This document shows, in pieces, positions 46,899 through 56,055 of a DNA stretch of 64,000 bases. The position numbers and the translations under genes were made by a program. Location: positions 3,038,001 to 3,102,000 of the forward strand of contig NZ_CP107945.1 of the NCBI RefSeq assembly GCF_036057275.1, read 5' to 3'. The stretch is from Streptomyces sp. NBC_00390 (GTDB taxonomy: Bacteria > Actinomycetota > Actinomycetes > Streptomycetales > Streptomycetaceae). The stretch's first letter is position 1. Every line of letters begins with the position of its first letter. Below the pieces are notes generated by a model that made no database searches, was not told the DNA's origin, and saw nothing but the letters and a program-made list of their open reading frames with translations.

Positions 46899-47035
46899 GC
46901 AATCCCCGGGAGCTCCTCCCCCTGCTCCCGTCAGGCGCGGGGGCACCGAGCCGTAGGGGAAGGACGGGCAGAGGAAGGACGGGCAGCGCAACGGCCCGCT
47001 CAGCGGCCCCGTCCCCCACGCCGACCGCCCTCGCG

Positions 47036-49618
47036 TCAGAACATGCTGAGCAGCTGCTCGACCGTGGGCTCGGAGGCCGAGTTCCCGTCAGGCAGGGCGA
47101 GTTCGAACCACACGGTCTTGCCGCGCGGGGTCCGGCGGGAGCCCCACCCCGCGCTCAGCAGGCCGACCAGCTGCAGTCCCCGGCCGCCCTCGTCGGTGTC
47201 GCGGGCCCGGCGGCGGCGCGGCTGGACCAGGCCGGCGTCCCACACCTCGCACACCAGGGTCCGGTCGCGCAGGAGCCGCAGCCTGATCTCCCCCTCGCCG
47301 TACCGAAGAGCGTTGGTGACCAGCTCGCTGACGAGCAGTTCGACCGTGTCCACGAGCGCCTCGAGGCCCCAGGTGAGCAGCTGGGCGCGGGCCAGTTCGC
47401 GGGCGCGGCCCACCGAGCGGGGCTCGCGGGGCAGCCGCCAGTCGCCGACGGCCTCCGCGGGCAGCCCCTGTATCCGGGCCATCAGCAGCGCGATGTCGTC
47501 CTCGCCGTGGCGGGTGTCGAGTGTGGTCAGCACATGGTCACAGACGTCCTCCAGCGGACGTACGGGGTCGGTGAGCGCGGTGCGGAAGGCGCGCAGTCCC
47601 TCGTCGAGCGGATGGTCGCGGGACTCGACGAGCCCGTCGGTGTAGAGCGCGAGGAGGGAGCCTTCGGGGAGTTCGACCTCCACCTCCTCGAAGGGTTCGC
47701 CGCCCACGCCGAGCGGCATCCCCGGCGGCACGTCCAGCAGCAGTGCCTCCTCGCCGGGCTCGACGAGGACGGGCGGCAGATGGCCGGCATTGGCGAAGGT
47801 GCAGCGGCGGGTGACCGGGTCGTAGACGGCGTAGACACACGTGGCGAGATAGACCTCGGAGAGGTCGGCCTCGCGGGACTTGTGGGCGACACGGGAGGGG
47901 ACCTGACTGCCGCCCGAGGTGCGGCCGTTCGAGGGGCTGCCGGGACTGCCGAGTCCGCGGGCGATCTCGTCGAGCGCCGAGAGCACCTCGGCCGGCTCCA
48001 GGTCCAGCAGCGCCAGCGTCCTGACGGCGGTGCGCAGTTCGCCCATGGCGACCGCGGCGCGCAGTCCACGGCCCATCACGTCCCCGACGACCAACGCGGT
48101 TCGATGGCCGGGGAGTTCGATGACGTCGAACCAATCGCCGCCCACCTCGGTGGTGGTGGTGCCGGGCAGATAGCGGCAGGCGATGTCGAGTCCGGCGGCC
48201 TCGGGGTCTCCGGGCGGCAGCAGGCTGCGCTGCAGGATCAGGGCGCGCTCGTGCTCCCTGCGGTACAGGCGGGCGTTGTCGATGCAGACGGCCGCCCGGG
48301 CGGCGAGCTCGACGGCGAGCGCCCGGTCCCGTTCCCCGAAGGGCTCGCTCCCCTTGGCACGGGAGAACTGTGCCAGTCCGACGACGGTGTCATGGGCGAC
48401 CATCGGCACGGCGAGCGTGGACTGGACGAGGCTGCCCTCCTCGCCGGGGATCGCCTGCACCCGCGCGGTGCGCAGGGCGCTCGCACAGGGCGAGTTGAAG
48501 GCATAGCGGTGGACCTCGCCGACCGCGGCGGGGGTGCCGTTCGGACTGCAGTCCGGGGTGGTCATCAGCGGTGCGTCGGACACGGCGCTGGCGAACGCCA
48601 CCCGGCGCAGTTCGGCAGTGCCGCCGCCGAAGCCCTCGGCGTGCGGCGATCCCTGTCCGGGCGGGGCCTCGTCGCCGGTGAGCAGGCCCTGGTAGAGGTC
48701 GACGGACGCGAGGTCGCAGAAGCCGGGGACGGCGACGTCGAGGAGTTCGCGGGCGGTGGTCTCCAGATCGAGGGAGTTGCCGATGCGGGCGCCGGCGTCG
48801 TTGAGGAGGGCGAGATTACGCCGGGCGCTGGCGGCCTCGCGGGCGGCGATCTGGCGGCGTGTGACATCGGTGCCGAGACCCGCGACCCCGACGGGCCGGC
48901 CGGCTCCGCTGTGCACCCGGTAGAGGTTGATCGACCAGTGCCTGCGGTCGGTGCTGCCCGGCACGGTGCCGATGATCTGCAGGTCGGTGACGGATTCGCC
49001 GGTCTCCAGCACCCGGCGCAGGGCCGCGCTCATGCGGTCGGCCTCGGGCCGGGAGAGGTAGTCGTGGACGGTGCGGCCCCGATGGTCCTCGGCGGCGCCG
49101 CCGAAGACGGTCGCGAAGCGCTGGTTGGCGCGCTGCACGGTGAGATCCGTACCGAAGAGCAGAAACCCGAAGGGAGATTGGCCGAAAATCGCCTGCGACG
49201 CGGCCAGATCCGTCTCTATGCGGCGCAGTGCGCGTACGTCCACGACGATACAGAGCGCGGCCTGCCGGCCACCGTCCGTCTCGGTCGGCATCACATAGAC
49301 CTCGGCGACGCCGTGCACCCCGCCGCCGTCCGGGATGCGGAACGGGACCAGCCCCGTCCACTCCTTGCCGTCCAGGATCTCTGCGACCTTGCGATGACCG
49401 CGCGGGCGAAGCTCGGCGGGCATGAAGACCTCGACCGGATCCTTGCCCCTGACCTCGTCCGACGCGATACCGAAGAGCTCCGCGGCACGCCGGCTCCACT
49501 GGTCGACCAGGCCGTCGGGACCGATCGAGAATGACGCGACCTTGATGTAGTCATAGATCGAGCCAGGCGGGCTGCTCTGCCACACGACACCGCTCGCCGT
49601 CTCAGGTATTTCGCTCAC
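47036..49618 (-). CDS. PAS-PAS-GAF-PP2C phosphatase with C-terminal RsbW-like kinase domain
   Basis: 860 residues from GTG 49618. Order: PAS 1 (about 20-120, IKVASFSIGPDGLVDQWSRR), PAS 2 (about 135-260, SPFGFLLFGTDLTVQRANQR), GAF (about 280-440), SpoIIE/PP2C (about 460-680, with EVGGDWFDVIELPGHRTALV, VGDVMGRGLRAAVAM and FANAGHLPPVL, LYTDGLVESR), then HATPase_c_2 (about 720-845, LLVSELVTNALRYGEG and GRGLQLVGLL). It combines a phosphatase that activates anti-anti-sigma factors with an anti-sigma-type kinase in one chain, as in other Streptomyces regulators. Metal-binding Asp residues of the phosphatase are present. Confidence 0.92.
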   Translation of the reverse strand: MSEIPETASGVVWQSSPPGSIYDYIKVASFSIGPDGLVDQWSRRAAELFGIASDEVRGKDPVEVFMPAELRPRGHRKVAEILDGKEWTGLVPFRIPDGGGVHGVAEVYVMPTETDGGRQAALCIVVDVRALRRIETDLAASQAIFGQSPFGFLLFGTDLTVQRANQRFATVFGGAAEDHRGRTVHDYLSRPEADRMSAALRRVLETGESVTDLQIIGTVPGSTDRRHWSINLYRVHSGAGRPVGVAGLGTDVTRRQIAAREAASARRNLALLNDAGARIGNSLDLETTARELLDVAVPGFCDLASVDLYQGLLTGDEAPPGQGSPHAEGFGGGTAELRRVAFASAVSDAPLMTTPDCSPNGTPAAVGEVHRYAFNSPCASALRTARVQAIPGEEGSLVQSTLAVPMVAHDTVVGLAQFSRAKGSEPFGERDRALAVELAARAAVCIDNARLYRREHERALILQRSLLPPGDPEAAGLDIACRYLPGTTTTEVGGDWFDVIELPGHRTALVVGDVMGRGLRAAVAMGELRTAVRTLALLDLEPAEVLSALDEIARGLGSPGSPSNGRTSGGSQVPSRVAHKSREADLSEVYLATCVYAVYDPVTRRCTFANAGHLPPVLVEPGEEALLLDVPPGMPLGVGGEPFEEVEVELPEGSLLALYTDGLVESRDHPLDEGLRAFRTALTDPVRPLEDVCDHVLTTLDTRHGEDDIALLMARIQGLPAEAVGDWRLPREPRSVGRARELARAQLLTWGLEALVDTVELLVSELVTNALRYGEGEIRLRLLRDRTLVCEVWDAGLVQPRRRRARDTDEGGRGLQLVGLLSAGWGSRRTPRGKTVWFELALPDGNSASEPTVEQLLSMF

Positions 49619-49765
49619 GCGACCGTCCCCTCCAGCTCACCGCACCGGACCGGCCATGACCGCAGTATTCAGCACTACGGCCCCGGCGGGCACGGCGTTC
49701 ACGATCACAGAGAGGTCTCGTTCGTTTTGAGCCGAGTCCTGCGTGATCGTCGTCCCTCCACACTT

Positions 49766-50182
49766 CTAACCAGTGAGTGCCAGCTCGAACCACACGGTCT
49801 TACCGGTCCTGCCGCGTCGCGTCCCCCAGCGACGAGCAGTACAGGCCACCAACTGCAGCCCTCGGCCGGTCTCGTCCTCGGGTCGCGCGGCACGCTCGGT
49901 GGGCGGATCCGGAAGGGGATCGGAGACCTCCACGAGCAGGACCGGCGGGGGTTCGTCGCCGTCCGGCCGGACCAGGCGGACCCCGATCGGACCGGAGGCA
50001 TAGCGCAGGGAATTCGTCACCAGCTCACTGACCAGCAGGACCGTCACATCGCAGACAGCGGCATCCAGCCCCCACCCCCGGAGCGTGTCACGGACTGCGT
50101 GACGGGCGGTGCGCACCACATCGGCCTCGGCCGGAAAATTCCACTCGGCGCATTCGCCGTCGGTGCCGATCACGCCGCTCAC
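49766..50182 (-). CDS. RsbW-like ATP-binding (HATPase_c_2) protein
   Basis: 138 residues. N box LLVSELVTNSLRYASG and G2-type GRGLQLVACTARRWGTRRGR, ending KTVWFELALTG, close to the kinase domain of the neighbouring SpoIIE-type protein. A soluble anti-sigma factor kinase that could act with it. Start GTG 50182; an in-frame GTG at 50173 is possible. No partner anti-anti-sigma gene is in the window. Confidence 0.88.
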   Translation of the reverse strand: MSGVIGTDGECAEWNFPAEADVVRTARHAVRDTLRGWGLDAAVCDVTVLLVSELVTNSLRYASGPIGVRLVRPDGDEPPPVLLVEVSDPLPDPPTERAARPEDETGRGLQLVACTARRWGTRRGRTGKTVWFELALTG

Positions 50183-50323
50183 TTCCCCAGACCACCAGCG
50201 GGAGCCATGTCCTATTTAAGGCGGTTAATCAGCACATACCCCAAATCAGCACGCGGTATCGCCGCGCGGGAGGCAAGGGGCGCACCGTGGCACGAACGGC
50301 GTACGCGCGGACGCCCGCGCCCC

Positions 50324-50758
50324 CTATGAGGGGGTGGTCCCGTTGTCGCGCATACCCGGATACCCGGCCCGCAGCCGGCGGGCGGCCTCCGCCACGGCAG
50401 GCCGGTCCGGGTCGAGCCAGTCGACGGCGTCGGTCTCGTCCGGCGCGAGCCAGCGCAGCGCGTCATGATCCTCCAGCGGCCGGGGCTCGCCGGAGACCAG
50501 CCGGGCGGTCCACACCTGGAGCACATATCCGGGTTTGAGCTGCCACTCGCCGGGGATACGCTCCACCGGCTCGGTCTCGACCCCCAGCTCTTCGCGCAGT
50601 TCGCGCACGAGCGCCTGCTCGGGGCTCTCCCCCGGCTCCAGCTTCCCGCCGGGCAGCTCCCACCGCCCCGCGAGCTCTTCGGGTGCACTGCGCCGCGCGG
50701 CGAGCAGCCGCCCCTTGTCGTACACGGCTCCGGCCACGACCACGACGCGATCAGTCAT
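50324..50758 (-). CDS. Nudix hydrolase, MutT-like
   Basis: 144 residues. The Nudix box is intact: GGKLEPGESPEQALVRELRE-ELGV (Gx5Ex7REUxEExGU). The N-terminal VVVVAGAVYDKGRLLAARR and YVLQVWTARLVSGEPRP resemble MutT/NUDT1-type (8-oxo-dGTP) pyrophosphohydrolases of actinobacteria, with a C-terminal WLAPDE. Exact substrate not determined. Likely housekeeping, nucleotide-pool cleaning. Confidence 0.88.
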   Translation of the reverse strand: MTDRVVVVAGAVYDKGRLLAARRSAPEELAGRWELPGGKLEPGESPEQALVRELREELGVETEPVERIPGEWQLKPGYVLQVWTARLVSGEPRPLEDHDALRWLAPDETDAVDWLDPDRPAVAEAARRLRAGYPGMRDNGTTPS

Positions 50759-50907
50759 GCGCGGGAGCCTACTGCGACGCCGACGCCCTTCGCGGAGAGC
50801 TCAGGTACTGCTTGCCCACACCGCGGGGCTCTGTGTCGACGCGTCCCGACAGGCTTGCCGGGCGTTGATGCTGGCGCGCCGCCACGCCGTCACGGCCACA
50901 TGCCGCG

Positions 50908-51090
50908 TCAGGACGCGGTCTGGCCGACGTGCTCGACCGAGTAGAGCTGCTCGTGTCCGCGGTCGCCGAGGGCGTCCGCTATCTGCTGCGCCTCGCTTCG
51001 GGTGGCGTACCTGCCGACGCGATAGCGGTTGCCGCTTTCGTCCTGCCGTATGACGAGCCAGGGAAGCACAGCGCCACCGGCGTCGTTCAT
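50908..51090 (-). CDS. SPOR-like small protein
   Basis: 60 residues. Contains a beta-alpha pattern: WLVIRQDESGNRYRVGRYAT then RSEAQQIADALGDRGHEQLY, which matches the SPOR-like repeat found in small Streptomyces proteins. No signal peptide. Function unknown; SPOR domains usually bind denuded peptidoglycan, but this cytosolic miniature version may not. Confidence 0.65.
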   Translation of the reverse strand: MNDAGGAVLPWLVIRQDESGNRYRVGRYATRSEAQQIADALGDRGHEQLYSVEHVGQTAS

Positions 51091-51216
51091 CGCGCCCCTC
51101 CCTCGGTCGGCCTGATTGCCCGTAACCCTCGCCAGGAAACCGCACTACGCATATGCCTGAGCGTACGCCTGACCTTTACTGAGCGGATACGTGTTTTCAC
51201 AAAGAGATAGCAAGAG

Positions 51217-51242
51217 GGGGTGTATCCGGCCGGATACACCCC
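51217..51242. terminator. 26-bp perfect palindrome after the GntR gene
   Basis: GGGGTGTATCCGG followed directly by CCGGATACACCCC. As RNA it folds to a strong stem with a short loop. It lies about 85 bases downstream of the GntR stop on the minus strand, before the SPOR-like gene; either a terminator or a regulator-binding palindrome. Confidence 0.6.
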
Positions 51243-51327
51243 TTCAGCTGCCCGAGAAGTATCGGACGGGCCCGCGTCACGGCGCCGGTCGGCGCGCTCC
51301 TTTCGGGGCACACCTGCGGCATCGGCT

Positions 51328-52080
51328 TCATTTCACCGGGAGGTGGTAGGCGATGCGATACCGGTCGGCCGGGACCACGATGTCCGCCGTCTCGACCGCC
51401 CGGCCCGAGGCGTAGTACGTCCGCTCCAGGACCATCACCACATGGCCCGGCACACCGCCGAGCGCCAGCAGTTCCTCCGCGAGGCCGGGGCGGGCGCCGA
51501 CCTCCTCCACCACGTTGTCCACGACGATGTCGATGGCGGCCATCCGCTCGACGACCCCGCAACCGCCCAGCGGCCCCTCCTCGGGAAGCATCACCGGTGT
51601 ACGGCCGGTGACTTCGAGCGGCTCCCAGGACGTGGAGAGCATCATCGCCTCGCCCGCGTCCCGGAACAGATAGCGCGTACGCATCACGCGGTCGCCGCAG
51701 CGGATACCGAGCCGGTCCGCGATCTCCGGGCCCGCGCCCTCCTGTTCGGTGCTGGACTCCCAGGTGCCGCGAACCCCGTCGGCCGCCTGCTCCTGCCGGA
51801 AGGGATTGGCCCCGGACGGCGGCCGGAAGCCGGAGCGGGCGACCTTGCGGGGCACCGGACGCTCGCGCACATATGTCCCCGAGCCGGACCGCCCCTCCAC
51901 CAGCCCTTCGGCCATCAGGACCTTGCGCGCCTCGAGGGCGACGGTGTCGGAGACCCCGTACTCCTGGCGGATGCGGGCCTGTGAGGGCAGCCGCGTGTGC
52001 GGCGGCAGTGATCCGTTGACAATCTTCTCGCGGAGATCGCTCGCAACGCGCAGATAGGCGGGCTGCTCACCGAAGGTCAC
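51328..52080 (-). CDS. GntR/HutC-family transcriptional regulator with UTRA-like domain
   Basis: 250 residues from GTG 52080 (GGGAG 6 bases before). N-terminal winged helix: PAYLRVASDLREKIVNGSLP and LPSQARIRQEYGVSDTVALE, ending GTYVRERPVPRKVAR. The C-terminal effector domain (about 95-245) has DRVMRTRYLFRDAGEAMMLS and GPLGGCGVVERMA and VMVLERTYYASGRAVETADI, as in HutC-type proteins. Divergent from the chitinase with 275 bases between; it is not DasR itself as far as I can tell, but could regulate the adjacent gene. Confidence 0.85.
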   Translation of the reverse strand: MTFGEQPAYLRVASDLREKIVNGSLPPHTRLPSQARIRQEYGVSDTVALEARKVLMAEGLVEGRSGSGTYVRERPVPRKVARSGFRPPSGANPFRQEQAADGVRGTWESSTEQEGAGPEIADRLGIRCGDRVMRTRYLFRDAGEAMMLSTSWEPLEVTGRTPVMLPEEGPLGGCGVVERMAAIDIVVDNVVEEVGARPGLAEELLALGGVPGHVVMVLERTYYASGRAVETADIVVPADRYRIAYHLPVK

Positions 52081-52229
52081 GGGCCACTCCCAACAGGTTG
52101 ACAGACAGCAACAGCGTGGCAACGGTGGGTGGTTGACCGCAAGCATGGGCCAACGTTTCACTCGAAGTGATGATTTACGCCCAACCAGGGGTTTACCTCG
52201 GGTGCGGCCACACCATTCCCCGTCGACCC

Positions 52230-52258
52230 TTGACCTTAATGGTCCAGACCAATACGTT
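52230..52258 (+). promoter_or_regulatory. Chitinase promoter with DasR-type site in the spacer
   Basis: TTGACC (-35, 52230-52235) and TACGTT (-10-like, 52253-52258) are 17 bases apart. Between them lies TGGTCCAGACCA (52240-52251), a match to the DasR-responsive element (TGGTCTAGACCA core) and to the direct-repeat motif known from Streptomyces chitinase promoters. Binding there would block polymerase. Confidence 0.75.
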
Positions 52259-52354
52259 CCTGCGTGCACGACACCGTTCCACGGATCCGTTCAGAGAAGC
52301 CCTCCCCAGGAGGCTTCACCAAAGCCCTTCACGGCACGCACAGGAATGAGTCCC

Positions 52355-53698
52355 ATGCGTCGAAGCACCTTTGTCCGAACGGCCGTTGCCGCCTGCTCGC
52401 TCTCGCTCCTCGCCGCTCTCGCCCCGGCCGCATCGGCGCAGGGCGGCAGCCAGGAGGGCCGGCACGGGAAACCGGCGTACAAGCGCGTCGGCTACTTCAC
52501 CCAATGGGGTGTCTACGGGCGGGACTTCCAGGTCAAGGACATCGACACCAGCGGCCAGGCCGCCGCACTCACCCACATCAACTACGCCTTCGGCAACGTG
52601 AGCGCCGACGGCAAGTGCTTCACGGGCAACATCCCCGGCGAGGCCGACGCCTGGGCGGACTACGTCCGCCCGCTCGACGCGGAGAACTCGGTCGACGGTG
52701 TCGCCGACACCTCCGAGCAGCCGCTCGCCGGCAACTTCAACCAGCTGCGCGAGCTCAAGGCCAAGCACCCCGGCCTGAAGGTGCTCATCTCACTGGGCGG
52801 CTGGAGCTGGTCCACCCACTTCTCGGACGCGGCGCGCACGCCCGCCTCCCGCAGGGCGTTCGTCGCCTCCTGCATCGACCTGTACATCAAGGGCAACCTG
52901 CCGTTCGACGGGGCCCGGGGCGGCGACGGCGCCGCGGCCGGGCTGTTCGACGGCATCGACCTCGACTGGGAGTGGCCGGGCTCGGCCGGTGACACGGACA
53001 CCGTCCACCGGCCGGAGGACAAGAAGAACTTCACCGCGCTGACGCACGAGTTCCGCACCCAGCTGGACGCGTACGGGAAGTCGCTGAAGCGGCCCAGGCA
53101 CTACGAACTGACGGCGTTCGTGCCCACGGCTCCGGCCAAGATAGACGCCGGCTTCGAAGTGCCGCGAATCATGCGGGACTTCGACTTCGTGAACCTCCAG
53201 GGCTACGACTTCCACGTCTCCGGCGAGAAGAACACCGCCCAGCAGTCCGCGCTGCGCGCCGCCCGCGGCGACTTCAGCGTGGACCAGACCGTACGGGACT
53301 GGCTGCGGCGCGGCGCACCCGCACACAAGCTCGTGGTGGGCATGCCCTTCTACGGCCAGGGCTGGACGGGCGTCACCGGTGGAGGCGACGGTCTGGACCA
53401 GTCGGCGGCCGGACCCGCGCCCGCGACCTGGGCGGCCGGCTACGAGGACTACGAGGCCCTCAGAAGACTCGCCGACTCCGGTACGTACACCGTCCACCGG
53501 GACCGCAGGGGAGGTCACGCCTGGCTCTTCGACGGCACCACCCTGTGGACGTACGACGACCCGAAGGTGCTGCGCGCCAAGACCTCCTACATCCGTCACC
53601 GGGGTCTGGGCGGCGCGATGTTCTGGTCGCTGGACGGGGACACCGCGGACGGTGAACTGACGGCCGCCGTCGACGACGGGCTGGGCCGTCGCCACTGA
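52355..53698 (+). CDS. Secreted family 18 chitinase
   Basis: 447 residues from ATG 52355 (AGGA 9 bases upstream; the ATG at 52346 abuts it). Signal peptide VRTAVAACSLSLLAALAPAASAQ. GH18 barrel: RVGYFTQWGVYGRDFQVKDI, LKVLISLGGWSWSTHF, and the catalytic FDGIDLDWEWPGS with Asp202, Asp204, Glu206; MPFYGQGWTGV and FWSLDGD later. No chitin-binding or Fn3 domain is visible, so it is a catalytic-domain-only enzyme. Degrades chitin outside the cell; regulation through the DasR-type site fits GlcNAc control. Confidence 0.93.
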   Translation: MRRSTFVRTAVAACSLSLLAALAPAASAQGGSQEGRHGKPAYKRVGYFTQWGVYGRDFQVKDIDTSGQAAALTHINYAFGNVSADGKCFTGNIPGEADAWADYVRPLDAENSVDGVADTSEQPLAGNFNQLRELKAKHPGLKVLISLGGWSWSTHFSDAARTPASRRAFVASCIDLYIKGNLPFDGARGGDGAAAGLFDGIDLDWEWPGSAGDTDTVHRPEDKKNFTALTHEFRTQLDAYGKSLKRPRHYELTAFVPTAPAKIDAGFEVPRIMRDFDFVNLQGYDFHVSGEKNTAQQSALRAARGDFSVDQTVRDWLRRGAPAHKLVVGMPFYGQGWTGVTGGGDGLDQSAAGPAPATWAAGYEDYEALRRLADSGTYTVHRDRRGGHAWLFDGTTLWTYDDPKVLRAKTSYIRHRGLGGAMFWSLDGDTADGELTAAVDDGLGRRH

Positions 53699-53714
53699 CT
53701 CTTCTGACAGGGGT

Positions 53715-53752
53715 AGGGGCGGGGTCCGGCGCACACGCCGGGCCCCGCCCCT
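53715..53752 (+). terminator. Chitinase terminator
   Basis: 17-bp stem (53715-53731 and 53736-53752) with one G-U type mismatch and a 4-base loop CACA, 16 bases after the chitinase stop. Confidence 0.8.
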
Positions 53753-53850
53753 GTCGCATTCGCCCGCTCGAAGGCTCAGCTGCCGGTCCCCTCGTCCCAC
53801 ACCGGCTCGATGCTCGGGCCGAGCACGCCGCAGGACCGCGGAATCGGCGA

Positions 53851-53879
53851 AGGGGCGGCCGCCCGTGGCGACCGCCCCT
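53851..53879 (-). terminator. Hairpin downstream of the S8 protease
   Basis: 8-bp arms AGGGGCGG and CCGCCCCT with inner partial pairing, 36 bases past the S8 protease stop codon. Confidence 0.55.
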
Positions 53880-53914
53880 CACGTCGTTCAGTTCACCGGT
53901 TCACCGCCGGACGC

Positions 53915-55489
53915 TCAGAACTGCAGTGCCCAGGAGTCGATCTTGCCGGTGTCGTACGCGGCGTTGTCGCTCACCCGCAGCTTCCAGGTGCCGCCTGCGA
54001 CCTCCGACGACGCGTTGACCGTGTAGGTGGTGTTGATGTTGTCGGTGCTGCCACCGGTCCCGTAGGACTTCAGCGTGTACGCGGTGCCGTCCGGGGCGAT
54101 CAGCTGGACCTGGAGGTCACCGATGTAGGTGTGCTGGATGACCACCGGCACCTGGAGGGCCGCCGGGGCGTTGCCCGAGACACCGCTCACCGTGACGGGC
54201 GACTCCGTGGTGGCGTTGTCGCGGATCGCGTAGTCGCCGGTGTTCTCGAACTTCTTGCCGGGCGGCTGGGTGCTGCCGCCGCCGACGTACAGGAGGCGGT
54301 TCGGCGATCCGGTGCCCGGGCTGCCGACGACGCCGGTCGTGGCCGCCGAGGTCAGGGCCGTGGAGACCTGGGCCGGGGTCGCGTTCCTGTTGTCCGCGAG
54401 GTACAGCGCGGCCGCACCCGCGACATGCGGGGTGGCCATCGAGGTGCCGGAGATCGTGTTCGTGGCCGAGTCGCTCGTGTTCCAGCTCGACGTGATCGAC
54501 GAGCCCGGCGCGAAGATGTCGAGCACACTGCCGTAGTTGGAGAAGCTCGAGCGGGCGTCGGTGCTCGTGGTGGAGCCGACGGTGATGGCCTCGGCAACCC
54601 GCGCGGGCGAGTAGTTGGAGGCGTTGGAGCTGTCGTTGCCCGCGGCGACCGCGTAGGTGACGCCGGATGCGATCGAGTTGCGCACCGCCGTGTCGAGTGC
54701 GGTGTCGATGCCGCCGCCCAGGCTCATGTTGGCAACGGCCGGCTTGACGGCGTTCTGCGTGACCCAGTCGATACCGGCGACGACCTGCTCGGTCGTACCG
54801 GAGCCCGAGTTGTCGAGCACACGAACACCGACGATCTTGGCCTTCTTGGCGACGCCGTAGGACGAACCGCCGACGGTTCCGGCGACGTGAGTGCCGTGAC
54901 CGTGGCCGTCCTGCGCCGTGTTGTCGTTGTCGATCGCGTCGTAGCCGTAGGAGGCGCGGCCACCGAAGTCACTGTGGGTGATACGTACACCGGTGTCGAT
55001 GATGTACGCCGTCACACCCTCGCCCGCGGTGTCGGGGTAGGTGTAGTTCTGGTTCAGCGGCAGAGCCTTCTGGTCGATCCGGTCCAGGCCCCAGGACGGC
55101 GGATTCGGCTGGCTGCCGGAGATCTTGAAGACCCGGTTCTGGACGACCGACGTGACGGCGGGGTCCGCGGCGAACCGCTTCGCCTGCTCCTCGGAGAGCC
55201 GTACGGAGTAGCCGTTGAGCGCGGCGTTGTACGTCTTCTTGATCTGCGCGCCGTACTTGCTCGCAAGCTTCTTGCCCGACGCGGAACTCGCGTCGGCTTC
55301 CGAGTCCTTGAGCGTGACGATGTAGCTGCCCGCGACGGCACCGGGTGCGCCGGCGTTCTGGATGGTGCCTACGGGGGCCGGCTCGACCGCGGTGGCCGGC
55401 AGGGCGGATGCCGTACCGAAGGCGAGGGCGGCGACAGCTATGGCGCTGGTCGTGGCGAGTCTTCGCCGCGCATGACGCGTCTCTGACAT
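53915..55489 (-). CDS. Secreted S8 serine protease with I9 propeptide and P domain
   Basis: 524 residues from ATG 55489 with GAGGAGG 9 bases upstream. Signal peptide (ATTSAIAVAALAFGTASA), inhibitor-I9-like propeptide (VAGSYIVTLKDSEAD to VTSVVQNRVF), subtilase domain with Asp165 (YIIDTGVRI), His198 (HGTHVAGT), Asn in VAAGNDSS and Ser350 (SGTSMATPHVAGA). The C-terminal about 120 residues form a proprotein-convertase-type P/HomoB beta-domain (YTVNASSEVAGGTWKLRVSD). An extracellular protease made in streptomycete growth or development. Confidence 0.93.
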   Translation of the reverse strand: MSETRHARRRLATTSAIAVAALAFGTASALPATAVEPAPVGTIQNAGAPGAVAGSYIVTLKDSEADASSASGKKLASKYGAQIKKTYNAALNGYSVRLSEEQAKRFAADPAVTSVVQNRVFKISGSQPNPPSWGLDRIDQKALPLNQNYTYPDTAGEGVTAYIIDTGVRITHSDFGGRASYGYDAIDNDNTAQDGHGHGTHVAGTVGGSSYGVAKKAKIVGVRVLDNSGSGTTEQVVAGIDWVTQNAVKPAVANMSLGGGIDTALDTAVRNSIASGVTYAVAAGNDSSNASNYSPARVAEAITVGSTTSTDARSSFSNYGSVLDIFAPGSSITSSWNTSDSATNTISGTSMATPHVAGAAALYLADNRNATPAQVSTALTSAATTGVVGSPGTGSPNRLLYVGGGSTQPPGKKFENTGDYAIRDNATTESPVTVSGVSGNAPAALQVPVVIQHTYIGDLQVQLIAPDGTAYTLKSYGTGGSTDNINTTYTVNASSEVAGGTWKLRVSDNAAYDTGKIDSWALQF

Positions 55490-55734
55490 GTGAGGGGTCC
55501 TCCTCATTGGTCCTGCATGTGGGGGTTGTCGGCAGGCTCATGACAAAGAGAATCGCAAGTTCCCCTGGGTGACTGCTGCTGCGCTGTGCTGAGCTCGCGG
55601 CGCTCGGTGTCCACCTGCCGAGCGAAAGATTGACGGATCCACAGGAATCACACAAGAGGCAGGGAGGGGTCGTAACAGCCGCGCCACACAGCGGCCATGC
55701 TCGTGAATCAGGACGGCCCATCATGGTCCCGACC

Positions 55735-56055
55735 GTGAACTGCACTTGCCCGCCGGGACGGCCCGCTGGCGCTGCCCCCGCCGCCGCGATCACTGGGGCC
55801 GGCCTCGGCCTCGCGACAGCTCCGGTTTCCTTCAAGTCCACGCCGAGCCCGGTGAATTCACTGTGGCGTTACGAAGAGGCAATGCCGCTGTCCGCACCCA
55901 CGACGTCTCCGGGCGGAGGCCGCACCCCACTCGTCGCGCTGACCGACACCGCTTCGGCGAAGCTCGACTTCCCGATGCCCGCGCTCTCCTTCGCTGTGCG
56001 GAGCGGGCCTCACGACGGACCCGGCGCGGTGGCGCCGCGCTGCTACACCCAGTAG
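55735..56055 (+). pseudogene. Remnant of a threonine synthase-like PLP enzyme
   Basis: The frame ending at 56055 carries VNSLWRYEEAMPLS, GGGRTPLVALTD and KLDFPMPALSFAVRSG, which match the N-terminal landmarks of threonine synthase-like proteins (SLWRYxEAxPL, GxGxTPLV, KLExxxPTxSFKDRGA). The PLP-lysine SFKDRG is damaged (SFAVRSG). A better upstream match lies in another frame near 55755 (GTARWRCPRR), so the region is also frameshifted. All of the catalytic domain is absent. It overlaps the end of the convergent cupin gene. Confidence 0.5.

Noticed and set aside
47507..49534. 675-codon frame on the plus strand
   Set aside because: Antisense to the SpoIIE-type phosphatase with complete domains.
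55630..56055. An intact 141-residue protein
   Set aside because: The N-terminal part lacks protein character and only the second half resembles a threonine synthase fragment with a broken PLP site.
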